The notes: a model not told the origin generated them from the letters alone. 64,000 bases of DNA from Candidatus Zixiibacteriota bacterium (GCA_020051695.1 JAGVQM010000012.1:132361-196360); one strand, 5' to 3'; numbered from the stretch's first letter, positions 44,880-54,669 are shown. A program made the numbers and translations.

Positions 44880-45297
44880 GAGTGCACAACTCGAACATCG
44901 ATTCTTTCACGCCCTTCCCGACCTCACAGGATCGGATTAAAAGGTCGGCGGTAGTGTACGACTCCGGTATCGACGGGTCAACATGATTTTCGAAAAAAGT
45001 CTTCGAACACCGTAACCTGCAAGCACGGAATATATTAGCCGGCAGCCGCGATGCAGGCCGTGCCGGCCATCATGGCCGAGGCGCGGCATCTTCGTCGGAG
45101 GGATAAAATGACTGGCATCTCGGCAGGATCGCCGTACTTTCGGGGCAAAGAGGGGGTGGCTGAATAACGCGACTATCAGAAGGGTAATGAGATACAAGAT
45201 GATATCCCAGCTGGTCCGTGCCGGGCATCAAGTTGAGACCGGTTTACGACCATGCGGAAACAATCAATCGAGAAGACAATAACCTGAAGGAGGACCA
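44880..45297. other. divergent promoter region of the pyr operon and the SPFH gene
   Basis: About 420 bp between two divergently transcribed genes. No supported gene. Both promoters must lie here; I could not pick out clear -35/-10 pairs. Confidence 0.5.
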
Positions 45298-46098
45298 ATG
45301 AGCAAACGTGCCAAACTGCTGGTGATGCTGCCGTTGTTATTGCTGGCGGTCGGCTGCGGGACGAACATCCCCTCCGGCCATCACGGGATCAAGTACAAAC
45401 GTTTCAGCGGCGGGACGGAAATGGGCCAGATCTACGCGGAGGGTTTCAACTGGCACATGCCGTGGAATTCGATTTTTGTTTACAAGACCCAGTATTCCGA
45501 ACGCAAAGAGGATATCACCGTATTGTCCTCCGACGGCGCATCAATCCAGCTGGAAATTTCAATCTGGTACCGTCCACTGGCCGAAAAGCTGGACAGTCTG
45601 CAGGTCAAAGTCGGCCCGGATTATTATGATGTGATGGTCGGCCCCGGCCTGCGCGGAGAAGCGCGGCGCATTTGCGGGCATTATAAACCCGAGGAAATTT
45701 ATTCGACTAAACGCGATACGATCGCGGTCGAATTATTCGATGCGCTCAAGTACCTGATGGCCGACAAATATATCGACATCAACGGCGTGATCTTCCGCAA
45801 TGTGATCCTGCCCAACAAAATTTCGGACGCGATCAATGAAAAACTGGCGGCCCAGCAGGAAGCGCAACGCATGGAGTTCACCCTCCAGAAAGAAACCCAG
45901 GAGGCCGAACGCAAACGCATCGAGGCGCAGGGTATCGCCGATTTCCAGAAAATCGTGTCCTCGGGCCTCAATCCCATGCTCCTGCGCTGGAAAGGCATCG
46001 AAGCCACCGAAAAACTCAGCGCCTCACCGAATACCAAGGTGATTGTCATCGGCAACTCGAAAGACGGCATGCCGCTGATCCTGGGCGGACTGGAATAA
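45298..46098 (+). CDS. SPFH/prohibitin-family lipoprotein
   Basis: 266 aa; AAGGAGG precedes the ATG. A lipobox (LLLLAVGCG) implies lipid anchoring instead of the usual N-terminal helix. The SPFH core includes GIKYKRFSGGT, EGFNWHMPW, DGASIQLEISIWYRP and YDVMVGPGLRGEARRI, then a Glu/Lys/Gln-rich coiled coil (EAQRMEFTLQKETQEAERKR) and a compact C-terminus. Such proteins form oligomeric membrane scaffolds; the partner is unknown. Confidence 0.88.
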   Translation: MSKRAKLLVMLPLLLLAVGCGTNIPSGHHGIKYKRFSGGTEMGQIYAEGFNWHMPWNSIFVYKTQYSERKEDITVLSSDGASIQLEISIWYRPLAEKLDSLQVKVGPDYYDVMVGPGLRGEARRICGHYKPEEIYSTKRDTIAVELFDALKYLMADKYIDINGVIFRNVILPNKISDAINEKLAAQQEAQRMEFTLQKETQEAERKRIEAQGIADFQKIVSSGLNPMLLRWKGIEATEKLSASPNTKVIVIGNSKDGMPLILGGLE

Positions 46099-46132
46099 CC
46101 GGCCCGGCGTCCGGAATCCGGCCATAAAGAAA

Positions 46133-46161
46133 CCCGGCCCGGTCTTGCCGACCGGGCCGGG
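46133..46161. terminator. bidirectional terminator hairpin
   Basis: Perfect 12-bp stem CCCGGCCCGGTC / GACCGGGCCGGG with a TTGCC loop, between two convergent genes. The T-rich exit (TTTCTTT) is on the minus-strand side. Confidence 0.7.
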
Positions 46162-46184
46162 TACATCATCATTGTCAGCGGCGC

Positions 46185-46871
46185 TTATTTCGCCGCTCGA
46201 TTGTATTCACCAAGGATACCGAGTACCTCGTCATGACCATTAAGGGCGGCCCAATGCATTGCTGTCCGTCCCTCGCGGTCTCTGGCGTCAACATCGGCCC
46301 CGGCGGCCAGCAGCATGGTCACGGCCTGCTCATGGCCGTTTAACGCGGCCCAGTGCAAGGGCGTCCGGCCTTCGCGGTCGCGGGCACCGGGGTTGACACC
46401 GCCTTCAAGGAAAATCCGCATGACTTTATGATGCCCGTTCAATGCCGCCCAATGCAGGGGTAACCGGCCTTCCTGGTCGCGCGCGCCCGAATCGGCGCCC
46501 CCGGCCAGCAACAATTCGACCGATTTTTCATGCCCATTCAGCGCGGCCCAATGCAACGGCGTTCGGCCTTCACGGTCTCGCGCTTGCACCACGGCATGGT
46601 GCGTCAGCAGTATTTTCAGTGTGTTGTTATGGCCGTTCAATGCGGCCCAATGGAGCGGTGTCCGGCCCTCATTATCCTCGGCATTCACTGCAGCGCCTTG
46701 TTCGAGCAGGACTTCCACAATGCGGTCGTGCCCGTTAAGCGCCGCCGAATGCAGGGGTGTTCGTCCCTCGGCATCTTTAGTTTCTTCAGCCCAGTGCCGT
46801 GGTTCGGCCGCCTGGGCGATGCTTACTGAAAACAAACAGACGATATACCAAACCAAAGCCCTGGTTTTCAT
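46185..46871 (-). CDS. secreted ankyrin-repeat protein
   Basis: About 228 aa; ATG at 46871 with GGAGGAA upstream. A signal peptide (VWYIVCLFSVSIAQA) precedes six 33-residue ankyrin repeats, nearly all containing EGRTPLHWAALNGH. The uniformity of the repeats suggests recent internal duplication or gene conversion. Secretion and the repeats suggest a protein-binding role in the periplasm or outside. No other domain is present. Confidence 0.9.
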   Translation of the reverse strand: MKTRALVWYIVCLFSVSIAQAAEPRHWAEETKDAEGRTPLHSAALNGHDRIVEVLLEQGAAVNAEDNEGRTPLHWAALNGHNNTLKILLTHHAVVQARDREGRTPLHWAALNGHEKSVELLLAGGADSGARDQEGRLPLHWAALNGHHKVMRIFLEGGVNPGARDREGRTPLHWAALNGHEQAVTMLLAAGADVDARDREGRTAMHWAALNGHDEVLGILGEYNRAAK

Positions 46872-47096
46872 CGTCAATTCCTCCACAAGTCACTTTCGTT
46901 CATTATGGTTTAACATACGGCAGTACGTGGCGAAAGTTTCGGCGCCACGGCGGATGACACCACCCCTTCCGGCATTCTCAGACCTGATTCCGTTTCGAGA
47001 GACAACCCTCAAAACGCTTGAAAATCAATATGTTATGCGAATAAACGCAAACCTGACAAATAAATGGACATGCCGGTCGGTATATGTGTGGAGTAC

Positions 47097-47125
47097 TTGA
47101 CAAGTTTGGCCGGCCAAACTTTATT
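47097..47125 (+). promoter_or_regulatory. feoAB promoter
   Basis: -35 TTGACA at 47097-47102, a 17-bp spacer, and -10 TTTATT at 47120-47125, ~28 bp before the feoA start. The spacer is almost entirely a palindrome and a second palindrome starts at the -10. Confidence 0.6.
47102..47121. promoter_or_regulatory. operator palindrome 1 of feoAB
   Basis: AAGTTTGGCCGGCCAAACTT, a perfect 20-bp palindrome filling the spacer between -35 and -10. A repressor bound here would block RNA polymerase. The binding protein is not known from sequence. Confidence 0.6.
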
Positions 47126-47137
47126 AGGCGCGCCTAA
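47124..47137. promoter_or_regulatory. operator palindrome 2 of feoAB (DtxR/IdeR-like)
   Basis: TTAGGCGCGCCTAA, a perfect 14-bp palindrome overlapping the end of the -10. The TTAGG/CCTAA ends resemble DtxR/IdeR iron-regulator half sites. Regulator identity is inference. Confidence 0.55.
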
Positions 47138-47152
47138 AACAGGGAAATCTGG

Positions 47153-47473
47153 ATGGGATTCTTCGGGCCGAGAAAAGGCACAACCGACAAAGATGGCCGC
47201 GGTCAGCAACACCGCAAACGGTACCGGGGTGGGCGCGATCGCCAGCTGACCCTGGCCGATTTAGACCACGGGGGCCGGTTTCGCATCCTGGCGGTGGAAG
47301 CGGCCGGGGAAATCGGCCGCCGGCTGTTGGACATGGGTTTTATCCGTGGGGCAACCGGCACTATGCTGCGTGAAGCCCTGCTTAAAGACCCCATTGAACT
47401 GGAAATGATGGGGTACAAAGTCTCCCTGCGGCGGGCAGAGGCCCGTGAAATCATCATCGAGGAAATCGATTGA
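47153..47473 (+). CDS. feoA: ferrous iron transport protein A
   Basis: 106 aa. After a basic ~30-residue extension, the SH3-like FeoA fold is clear: LTLADLDHGGRFRIL, GEIGRRLLDMGFIRGATGTML, DPIELEMMGYKVSLRRAEA. It modulates FeoB. Its end overlaps the start of feoB (TTGA). The start ATG has only a weak Shine-Dalgarno (AGGGAAAT). Confidence 0.9.
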   Translation: MGFFGPRKGTTDKDGRGQQHRKRYRGGRDRQLTLADLDHGGRFRILAVEAAGEIGRRLLDMGFIRGATGTMLREALLKDPIELEMMGYKVSLRRAEAREIIIEEID

Positions 47474-49716
47474 ACCTGCCCCACCGGAAGCAAAGCAACC
47501 GGTCCACGGCCGGAGAACAACCGCCGGAGGGGCGTCGGACCGTCCGGGTAGCCCTGGCCGGTAACCCCAATTCGGGCAAGACGAGCTTGTTCAATGCCTT
47601 GACCGGCGGACACCAGCATATCGGCAATTATCCCGGCGTGACGGTCGAAAAAAAATACGGCCGGGTGGACTATGACGGCTACCGCGTCGAACTGGTCGAT
47701 TTACCGGGCACGTATTCCCTGAGCGCCTACTCGCTGGAGGAAGTCGTCACCCGCGATTACCTCCTGAGCGAGACTCCGGACATCATAATTGATGTAATCG
47801 ATTCGACTAATCTTGAACGCAATCTATATTTGCTGCTGCAGTTTCAGGAAATGGGCGTGCCGGTCATTGGCGCGCTGAACATGACCGATGAAGCCGAGAC
47901 CAAGGGCATCGCCATCGATGACCGCCAACTGGGCAAAATCCTCGGGATTCCGTTTGTGAAAACCATCGGCCGTACCGGCCGGGGCAAGCTCGACCTGCTG
48001 AAAATCATCGTGCAGCTGGCCGAAGGGTCGATTTCCTCGAATATCCGGCACCTGAATTACGGCCCGGAACTGGAGCAGGAACACAACAAAATCATTGCCG
48101 TTTTACAGACCGATCCGGCATTTATAGCTAAGTATCCCCCGCACTGGATGGCCATCAAACTTCTGGAAGATGACACGGACGCCGCCATAAAAATTCGCGG
48201 CGAACATCATCGACCGGACGATGTCCTGCATGCGGCGACGGCGGCCCAGGCGTGGATCGCCGGCCATTTCGGCGAGGACAGCCCGACTGTCGTCGGCGAA
48301 CAGCGCTACGCCTATATCCGGGGCGCAATTCGGGAAACGGTGGTTGTCGACCGCGCAAAAAAGCGGATCGACATGACGGAAAAAATCGACGCGGTCGTCT
48401 TGAACCGGTACCTCGGCGTCCTGGTCTTTTTCGGGGTGATGTTTCTAATTTATCGCCTGACGTTCTCGCTGGGCAATCCGATCTCGGATTTTCTGGAAAA
48501 CACGTTTGCCCATACCGGGCAGCTCCTGGGGACCATGATGCCGCCGGGAATGCCGGCAGACCTGTTGATCGACGGCATCGTCGGCGGTGTCGGCGGCGTG
48601 CTGACGTTTTTCCCGATCGTAATTCTGTTGTTTGTGGGGTTGTCGTTTTTGGAAGACGTCGGTTATATGGCCCGCGCGGCGTTTGTGATGGACAAGTTTT
48701 TCCATATCTTCGGCATGCACGGGCGCAGTTTTATTCCCTTTATGATTTCCACCGGCTGCGCGGTACCTGGCGTAATGAGCGCGCGCACGCTGGTCAATCC
48801 CAAAGATCGGATCATCACCGTGCTCGTCGCGCCGATTATGGTGTGCGGGGCCAAAACACCGATAATCGCCATGCTGGCCGCCGCCTTTTTCCCCGACTAT
48901 GCGGGCACGGTCTTCTGGTCGGTGTGGTTTTTCGGCTGGCTGTTGGCGTTTGTGACGGGCTGGGCGATGCGTAAAACTTTATTCCGTGGGGAATCATCCC
49001 CGTTTGTCATGGAACTTCCCCCCTATCGCATGCCGACTTTGCGCGGCATCCTGACGCATATGTGGGACCGGAGTTGGATGTACATCCGCAAAGCCGGAAC
49101 AATCATTCTGGCGATTTCGGTCATCGTCTGGTTCCTCCTGTATTTCCCGAAACCGGCGGAGTACACGCAGGATTATGCGGCGAAGCAGGCGAACATCACC
49201 GCGGTGTATGCCCCGCAACTGGCAGTTCTTCCCCCGGAGCAGCGCGTCATTCTGGAAAATGAACGTGACCAGGAACTGGCGGCGTTGTCCGCACAACGGA
49301 CTGCCGAGGAACTCAACTACAGTATCGCCGGACGGATCGGCGCGGCGCTCGAACCCGTGTTCCGCCCCGCCGGCTTCGACTGGAAAATGAATGTCGCCTT
49401 GTTTGCCGGTTTTGCCGCCAAAGAAGTCATTGTTTCGACCATTGCCATCGTCCACGGCATTGGTGATGCCGGTAATCATCGTTTCACCGGGCTGAAAGAA
49501 CGCCTGCTCGAGGACCCGGCGTATACTCCGGCCACCGCGCTGGCCCTGATGGTTTTTGTATTGATTTATGCGCCGTGTATGGCTGTCCAGGCGGTGATTA
49601 AAAAAGAACTCGGCAGTTGGAAATGGTCGGCGTTTTCCATCGGTTACACAATGATCCTCGGCTGGATTCTGGCGGTGCTGGTGTATCAGGTCAGTACATT
49701 GATGGGTCTGGGATAG
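47470..49716 (+). CDS. feoB: ferrous iron transport protein B
   Basis: 748 aa from a TTG overlapping the feoA stop, with GAGGA upstream. The GTPase domain has ALAGNPNSGKTSLFNALTG (G1), GNYPGVTVEKK, LVDLPGTYSLS (G3) and ALNMTDEAE (G4). The membrane core carries the FeoB Gate motifs PFMISTGCAVPGV and GFAAKEVIVSTIAI. It imports Fe2+ across the inner membrane. No feoC follows. Confidence 0.97.
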   Translation: MNLPHRKQSNRSTAGEQPPEGRRTVRVALAGNPNSGKTSLFNALTGGHQHIGNYPGVTVEKKYGRVDYDGYRVELVDLPGTYSLSAYSLEEVVTRDYLLSETPDIIIDVIDSTNLERNLYLLLQFQEMGVPVIGALNMTDEAETKGIAIDDRQLGKILGIPFVKTIGRTGRGKLDLLKIIVQLAEGSISSNIRHLNYGPELEQEHNKIIAVLQTDPAFIAKYPPHWMAIKLLEDDTDAAIKIRGEHHRPDDVLHAATAAQAWIAGHFGEDSPTVVGEQRYAYIRGAIRETVVVDRAKKRIDMTEKIDAVVLNRYLGVLVFFGVMFLIYRLTFSLGNPISDFLENTFAHTGQLLGTMMPPGMPADLLIDGIVGGVGGVLTFFPIVILLFVGLSFLEDVGYMARAAFVMDKFFHIFGMHGRSFIPFMISTGCAVPGVMSARTLVNPKDRIITVLVAPIMVCGAKTPIIAMLAAAFFPDYAGTVFWSVWFFGWLLAFVTGWAMRKTLFRGESSPFVMELPPYRMPTLRGILTHMWDRSWMYIRKAGTIILAISVIVWFLLYFPKPAEYTQDYAAKQANITAVYAPQLAVLPPEQRVILENERDQELAALSAQRTAEELNYSIAGRIGAALEPVFRPAGFDWKMNVALFAGFAAKEVIVSTIAIVHGIGDAGNHRFTGLKERLLEDPAYTPATALALMVFVLIYAPCMAVQAVIKKELGSWKWSAFSIGYTMILGWILAVLVYQVSTLMGLG

Positions 49717-49818
49717 GATCAACACCTGTTTGCGAATTGTCCCGATCGATTTCGATCACGCCTCAAATCACAAATTGCCGCCGACGTACTTTCCGGTAAT
49801 GAGGGAATATAAATTGCT

Positions 49819-50459
49819 ATCCCCGATAGGGGATCAACAAGAATAGCCGTGGGTAAAACCCACGGGAAGAGGAACTAATCCATCGCCGACCCCGAAGGGG
49901 TCGAACCTTTACTCAGGCAGATATTTTTCATCATATGCAATCCCCGCTTCTTTCAACAATCGCTTCAATTCTTCCCTAAACGGTAATTTCCGATGGTGTT
50001 CTCTTGATTGCCGACATACTCTATTAAGACGTTCTTTTCTTTAATCGAATGCGTAAAAGCGGCATAACCATCCTGCCAATTCGCGAAATCCGGCATACTC
50101 TCATTCGTCTTAATCCATTTGGACGCGCTGACCTTGATATCCTTGACAAAATCGGACAGGGCGATCGTTGGATGAAGACATACCAGGAGATGGATATGAT
50201 CCTCCACACCGTTTACTCGATATAGATGACATTGTTTGTTTTTACAGATTCCCCAGATATAGCGGAACAGGTTTTTCCGTTTTTCGGGCAGGAGGCACGG
50301 AATCCTGTGTTTTGTGGAAAAGACGATATGGTATATAATTTGGGTATAGGTGGACAAGCGGACCGCCTTTTGTTCAACCCCTTCGGGGTTGGACTTGATA
50401 TAATTCTACTATTCCACGGGTTTCACCCGTGGCTATTCGCATTTATCCCCTTCGGGGAT
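49819..50459. mobile_element. IS200/RAYT-type element with complex hairpin ends
   Basis: Each end has three hairpins in mirror order. The left end has ATCCCCGATAGGGGAT (49819-49834), CCGTGGG/CCCACGG (49847-49865) and CCCCGAAGGGG (49890-49900). The right end has CCCCTTCGGGG (50378-50388), CCACGGG/CCCGTGG (50414-50432) and ATCCCCTTCGGGGAT (50445-50459). These flank a transposase gene. The ends are ~85-bp imperfect inverted copies of each other. Confidence 0.75.
49909..50357 (-). pseudogene. REP-associated (IS200-like) transposase, frameshifted
   Basis: The first 130 residues contain the Y1 transposase core: YHIVFSTKHRIPCLLPE, a VEDHIHLLVCL HUH motif, and DFVKDIKVSASKWIK. The frame ends early at YRLGKN. 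The other frame reads EHHRKLPFREELKRLLKEAG and ends DEKYLPE, the normal C-terminus of this family. A single-base deletion near 50000-50004 explains this: 449 nt here against 450 for an intact 149-aa product. Non-functional unless the frameshift is programmed. Confidence 0.8.
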
Positions 50460-50624
50460 TCCGGGGGATGATATCGAACGTATTCATCTCCCAGCAAATA
50501 CACCATAATACGCCAATGAAACGATGGATATCATTTTTTTCGACAAATTTGGATGCCAATGTTTTTTACATGCCAAGCCGTCTGAATATGACTTTATTTT
50601 ACCGATAGAGTCCATGAGGCGCTA

Positions 50625-52802
50625 ATGAACGACTCACATCTCCGTAAAATCGCCGCCGAATTGAACCTGCCGACCGAGCGGGTGCGGGCCACGGCGGAAC
50701 TGCTCGGCGACGGTGCGACCGTCCCCTTCATTGCCCGCTATCGCAAAGAGACCACCGGCTCGCTGGACGAGGTGGCCATTACCGCGGTCCGTGACCGGCT
50801 GGAACAACTCGCCGCGCTGGATGCGCGGCGGGCAGCAATTCTCGAATCGCTGAGCGAACGTGAATTATTAACCGACGCGCTTGCCGATCAGATCAACGCT
50901 GCCGAGACTATGGCAGTACTTGAAGACATCTACCTGCCTTATCGCCCCAAGCGGCGCACGCGGGCCACCATTGCCCGCGAACGGGGGCTGGAGCCGCTGG
51001 CGGTGATGATCCTGGCCCAAAAAACCGACCCGTCGATTGACCCGTGGGCCGAAGCCGCGGCCTTTGTTGATGAAGAGAAAGGTGTGGCCACGGTCGAAGA
51101 TGCATTGGCCGGAGCACGCGATATCATTGCCGAACAGATCAGCGAGGACCAGCAGGCCCGCGCCCGTATCCGGGAGTTGTTCGCCAAAAAAGCGTTGATC
51201 AGCTCGCGGGTGGTCAAGGACATGGACGAGGACGGCGCCAAATACAAAGACTATTTCGAGTGGGATGAACCACTCCATGCAGCGCCGTCCCATCGAGTGC
51301 TGGCCATGTTTCGCGGCGAAAATGAGGGTTTTCTAAAATTGCGGATCGAGCCGCCGGAAGAGGAGGCGCTGGACCGGCTTTTGGGGTTGTTCGTGACCAC
51401 CTCCACACCCGCTGCCGAGCAGACAGCACAGGCGGTCGAAGACGGCTACAAACGGCTGCTGCACCCATCCCTGGAAACCGAATTCCGCAACGGCATCAAG
51501 GAACAATCAGACGTGGAAGCCATCCGGGTCTTTGCCGCCAACCTGCGTGAGCTGCTGCTCGCGCCCCCGCTGGGGCGTAAAAAAGTGCTGGCGCTCGACC
51601 CCGGCTTCCGCACCGGGTGCAAGCTGGTGTGCCTGGACGGCCAGGGCAAACTGGTGCACCACGACACGATCTATCCCCATACCGGCGAACGCAAGGCGCA
51701 GGAAGCCGGAGAAATCGTCGGCAACCTGTGCCGGCAATTTTCCATCGAAGCGATTGCCGTCGGCAACGGCACCGCAGGCCGTGAGACCGAGCGCTTCATC
51801 CGCGCCCTGCAGTTACCCGGCAAAATCCCGGTGATTATGGTCAACGAATCGGGCGCCTCGGTGTATTCGGCCTCAAAAACGGCGCGAGAGGAATTTCCGG
51901 ACTATGATGTCACTGTCCGAGGTGCCGTCTCCATCGGGCGGCGCTTGCTGGACCCGCTGGCTGAATTGGTCAAAATCGACCCCAAATCAATCGGGGTCGG
52001 GCAATACCAACATGATGTCGATCAGGCCGCCTTGAAACGCAGTCTGGATGATGTCGTCATGAGCTGCGTCAATGCCGTCGGCGTAGAGGTGAACACCGCC
52101 AGCAGGCAGTTGCTGACCTATGTTTCCGGTCTGGGGCCGCAACTGGCCGGGAATATTGTTGCCTATCGTGACGAACACGGGCCGTTCACCTCGCGGGATG
52201 GGTTGAAAAAAGTCCCCCGGCTGGGGCCCAAGGCCTTTGAGCAGGCGGCCGGTTTCCTGCGCATCCCCGACGGTGACAATCCATTAGATGCCAGTGCGGT
52301 CCATCCGGAAAGTTATCACATACTCGATATAATAACCAAAGATCTGGCTTGTACGGTTGCCGACCTGATGCGCGACGCGGAATTGCGCGAATGTGTCGAG
52401 CTGGAATCCTACATCACCCAGACAGTCGGTCTGCCTACCCTGCAGGATATCATGGCGGAGCTGGCCAAACCCGGCCGCGATCCGCGCAAAAAATTTGAAC
52501 CCTTCAGTTTTGCCGAGGGTATCGAGAAAATTGAGGATGTGCGCGCCGGCATGCGTCTCCCCGGCATTGTGACCAATGTCACCGATTTCGGCGCCTTCGT
52601 CGATATCGGCGTACACCAGGACGGCCTGGTCCATAAAAGCCGGCTGGCCGACCGCTACGTCAAAAACCCAGCCGAGGTGATCAAAGTCAATCAACAAGTC
52701 ATGGTGACCGTACTGGACGTCGATCTGGCCCGCAATCGCATTTCACTGTCGATGAAAAGCGATACCGCTCCACGTTCTCCAATTTCCGGCAGCAAAGATT
52801 AG
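50625..52802 (+). CDS. tex: RNA-binding transcriptional accessory protein Tex
   Basis: 725 aa; GAGG precedes the ATG. N-terminal helical domain with VPFIARYRKETTGSLDE and LEDIYLPYRPKRRTRATIAR. The YqgF-like RNase H fold has LALDPGFRTGCKLVCLD. There are helix-hairpin-helix elements (NTASRQLLTYVSGLGPQLA) and a C-terminal S1 domain (LPGIVTNVTDFGAFVDIGVH). It associates with transcription or RNA. Confidence 0.97.
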   Translation: MNDSHLRKIAAELNLPTERVRATAELLGDGATVPFIARYRKETTGSLDEVAITAVRDRLEQLAALDARRAAILESLSERELLTDALADQINAAETMAVLEDIYLPYRPKRRTRATIARERGLEPLAVMILAQKTDPSIDPWAEAAAFVDEEKGVATVEDALAGARDIIAEQISEDQQARARIRELFAKKALISSRVVKDMDEDGAKYKDYFEWDEPLHAAPSHRVLAMFRGENEGFLKLRIEPPEEEALDRLLGLFVTTSTPAAEQTAQAVEDGYKRLLHPSLETEFRNGIKEQSDVEAIRVFAANLRELLLAPPLGRKKVLALDPGFRTGCKLVCLDGQGKLVHHDTIYPHTGERKAQEAGEIVGNLCRQFSIEAIAVGNGTAGRETERFIRALQLPGKIPVIMVNESGASVYSASKTAREEFPDYDVTVRGAVSIGRRLLDPLAELVKIDPKSIGVGQYQHDVDQAALKRSLDDVVMSCVNAVGVEVNTASRQLLTYVSGLGPQLAGNIVAYRDEHGPFTSRDGLKKVPRLGPKAFEQAAGFLRIPDGDNPLDASAVHPESYHILDIITKDLACTVADLMRDAELRECVELESYITQTVGLPTLQDIMAELAKPGRDPRKKFEPFSFAEGIEKIEDVRAGMRLPGIVTNVTDFGAFVDIGVHQDGLVHKSRLADRYVKNPAEVIKVNQQVMVTVLDVDLARNRISLSMKSDTAPRSPISGSKD

Positions 52803-52932
52803 TTTACGGCGATTTTTCCCATCGACTTTTTCTCCCAACCCCGGAGCGTGGACCGCACGGTATTCATTCCATTCCAGCAAAGAAACCTGCAAACGTGCCG
52901 ATAACGAAAGATTAGGGAGAGAATTTGCAACT

Positions 52933-54669
52933 ATGGCTGATCAAACGACAACACAGGGGAAAAAACCGGGGGGCACGGGGAATCCGTTTCCGCGGCTGGG
53001 CGACCTGCTTTTAACACACAAGCTCATCACCGAAGACGAGTTGCGAGAAGCGCTCGCCCAGCAGCAAGCGACCGGCCGTCGGTTGGGCGAAATCCTGACC
53101 AGTTCCGGGCGCATTTCACCCCATGAACTGGTGGAAATTCTCTCCGAACGGCTGGGAATTCCCAAAATCGGGATCGAGGGGATGATCGCCGATCCGGAAG
53201 TGGTCAATGTTATCCCCCTGCGCATCGCCAAGAAATACCAGGTCGTGGCCTTGTTCAAGATCAATGGGCGGCTCACCGTGGCCATGGCCGACCCACTGGA
53301 CATGGTAGCCATCGATGAAATCCGGTACCAGACAGGTTTGACCGTCAACCGCGTCATCGCCGCCCCCGCCGATATTGATGAAGCCATCACCCGCTTTTAT
53401 TCGGTGGCCGACTACGTTGAACGCGTCATTCACGATTCGGCAAACGCTATTGCTGCAACCGGCGGCGCCGGCGATGCGGAAGAGACGCCGGTGGTCCGGC
53501 TAGTCGATGTGTTGCTCTCCGAGGCGATAAAACAAAAGGCCTCGGATATGCATGTCGAACCCCTCGACGGGGGGCTCCGCGTACGTTTTCGCGTCGACGG
53601 CGTCCTGCATGAAGAGGCCGAACCGCCCGCCCGGCTGCATACCGCCATTGTCTCGCGCATCAAGGTCCTGTCCTCGATGGACGTTTCGGAGAAACGGCTT
53701 CCGCAGGACGGCCGCTTTGCTGTGGGCGCCGGGCCGACAGCGGTGGACATGAGAGTCTCCACGATCCCCACCATCCATGGAGAAAAAGTGGTCATCCGTA
53801 TCCTGGGCCGCCAGGGGCATGATTTACAACTGGAGCATCTGGGGTTATCCCGAACTCAACTGCACCTGCTGAAAAACGAAATCCGGGCGACCGAGGGGAT
53901 GATCCTGATCAGCGGGCCGACGTCCAGCGGAAAAACCACGTCACTTTATGCCGCATTACGGGAAATCACCACGCCGGAAAAAAATATCGTCACCGTTGAA
54001 GACCCGGTGGAATATGCCTTACCATTGATCAACCAGGTCCAGATTAATGAGAAGGCGGGGTTGACTTTTCCCGCCTGCCTTCGGGCCTTTTTGCGTCAGA
54101 ATCCTGATGTGATTATGGTCGGCGAGATCCGCGACGGCCCCACGGCCCAGATCGCCATTCGTGCGGCCATGACCGGGCATCTGGTCCTTTCCACGATCCA
54201 TACCATAGACGCCGCCTCCGCGCCCTACCGGTTGGTCGATATGGGGGCCGAACGCTATCTGGTCGCCACGGCCATCCGAGCGGTCCTCGCCCAGCGGCTG
54301 GTCCGCCGTCTGTGCGCCAAATGTGCCGAACCGACTACACCGTCGGAAATACTCCGTGAACAATTGGGGTTCGATGCGCTGGCCGGCGCGGGAAGCTGGC
54401 GCCGCGCGGTCGGCTGCCAGGCCTGCCGGGGGACCGGGTATTCCGGCCAGATCGGCATCTACGAGTTATTCGCGGTGGACGATACTATCCGCAGCATGAT
54501 CACCGAGGGTTCAGGCACCACACAATTGCGCGAACACTTGCGCACCAGGCCGGGCTTTTCCGACCTGCGCGCTCAGGCGCGGTCCCTGGTCGCCGATGGA
54601 GTGACCACCGCCGAAGAGGTCATCCGCGTTATCCCGCGGCGCGCGGAAGTCTGGGAGACAATTGCCTGA
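52933..54669 (+). CDS. type II secretion/type IV pilus assembly ATPase (GspE/PilB family)
   Basis: 578 aa. N-terminal T2SSE_N domain (LGDLLLTHKLITEDELREAL to ~160), then the ATPase: ASDMHVEPLDGGLRVRFRVD, Walker A ISGPTSSGKTTS, Asp box VTVEDPVEYALP, Walker B LRQNPDVIMVGEIRD, His box GHLVLSTIHTIDA. Two cysteine pairs, CAKC and CQAC, form the GspE zinc finger before GYSGQIGIYELF. It energises pseudopilus or pilus assembly. It heads the secretion cluster. Confidence 0.95.
   Translation: MADQTTTQGKKPGGTGNPFPRLGDLLLTHKLITEDELREALAQQQATGRRLGEILTSSGRISPHELVEILSERLGIPKIGIEGMIADPEVVNVIPLRIAKKYQVVALFKINGRLTVAMADPLDMVAIDEIRYQTGLTVNRVIAAPADIDEAITRFYSVADYVERVIHDSANAIAATGGAGDAEETPVVRLVDVLLSEAIKQKASDMHVEPLDGGLRVRFRVDGVLHEEAEPPARLHTAIVSRIKVLSSMDVSEKRLPQDGRFAVGAGPTAVDMRVSTIPTIHGEKVVIRILGRQGHDLQLEHLGLSRTQLHLLKNEIRATEGMILISGPTSSGKTTSLYAALREITTPEKNIVTVEDPVEYALPLINQVQINEKAGLTFPACLRAFLRQNPDVIMVGEIRDGPTAQIAIRAAMTGHLVLSTIHTIDAASAPYRLVDMGAERYLVATAIRAVLAQRLVRRLCAKCAEPTTPSEILREQLGFDALAGAGSWRRAVGCQACRGTGYSGQIGIYELFAVDDTIRSMITEGSGTTQLREHLRTRPGFSDLRAQARSLVADGVTTAEEVIRVIPRRAEVWETIA

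Noticed and set aside
45698-46172. Long minus-strand frame opposite the SPFH gene
   Set aside because: A shadow frame; the plus-strand protein has clear family motifs and a Shine-Dalgarno.
48252-48974. 240-codon frame inside feoB
   Set aside because: Out-of-frame shadow of feoB with Arg/Gly-rich nonsense composition.
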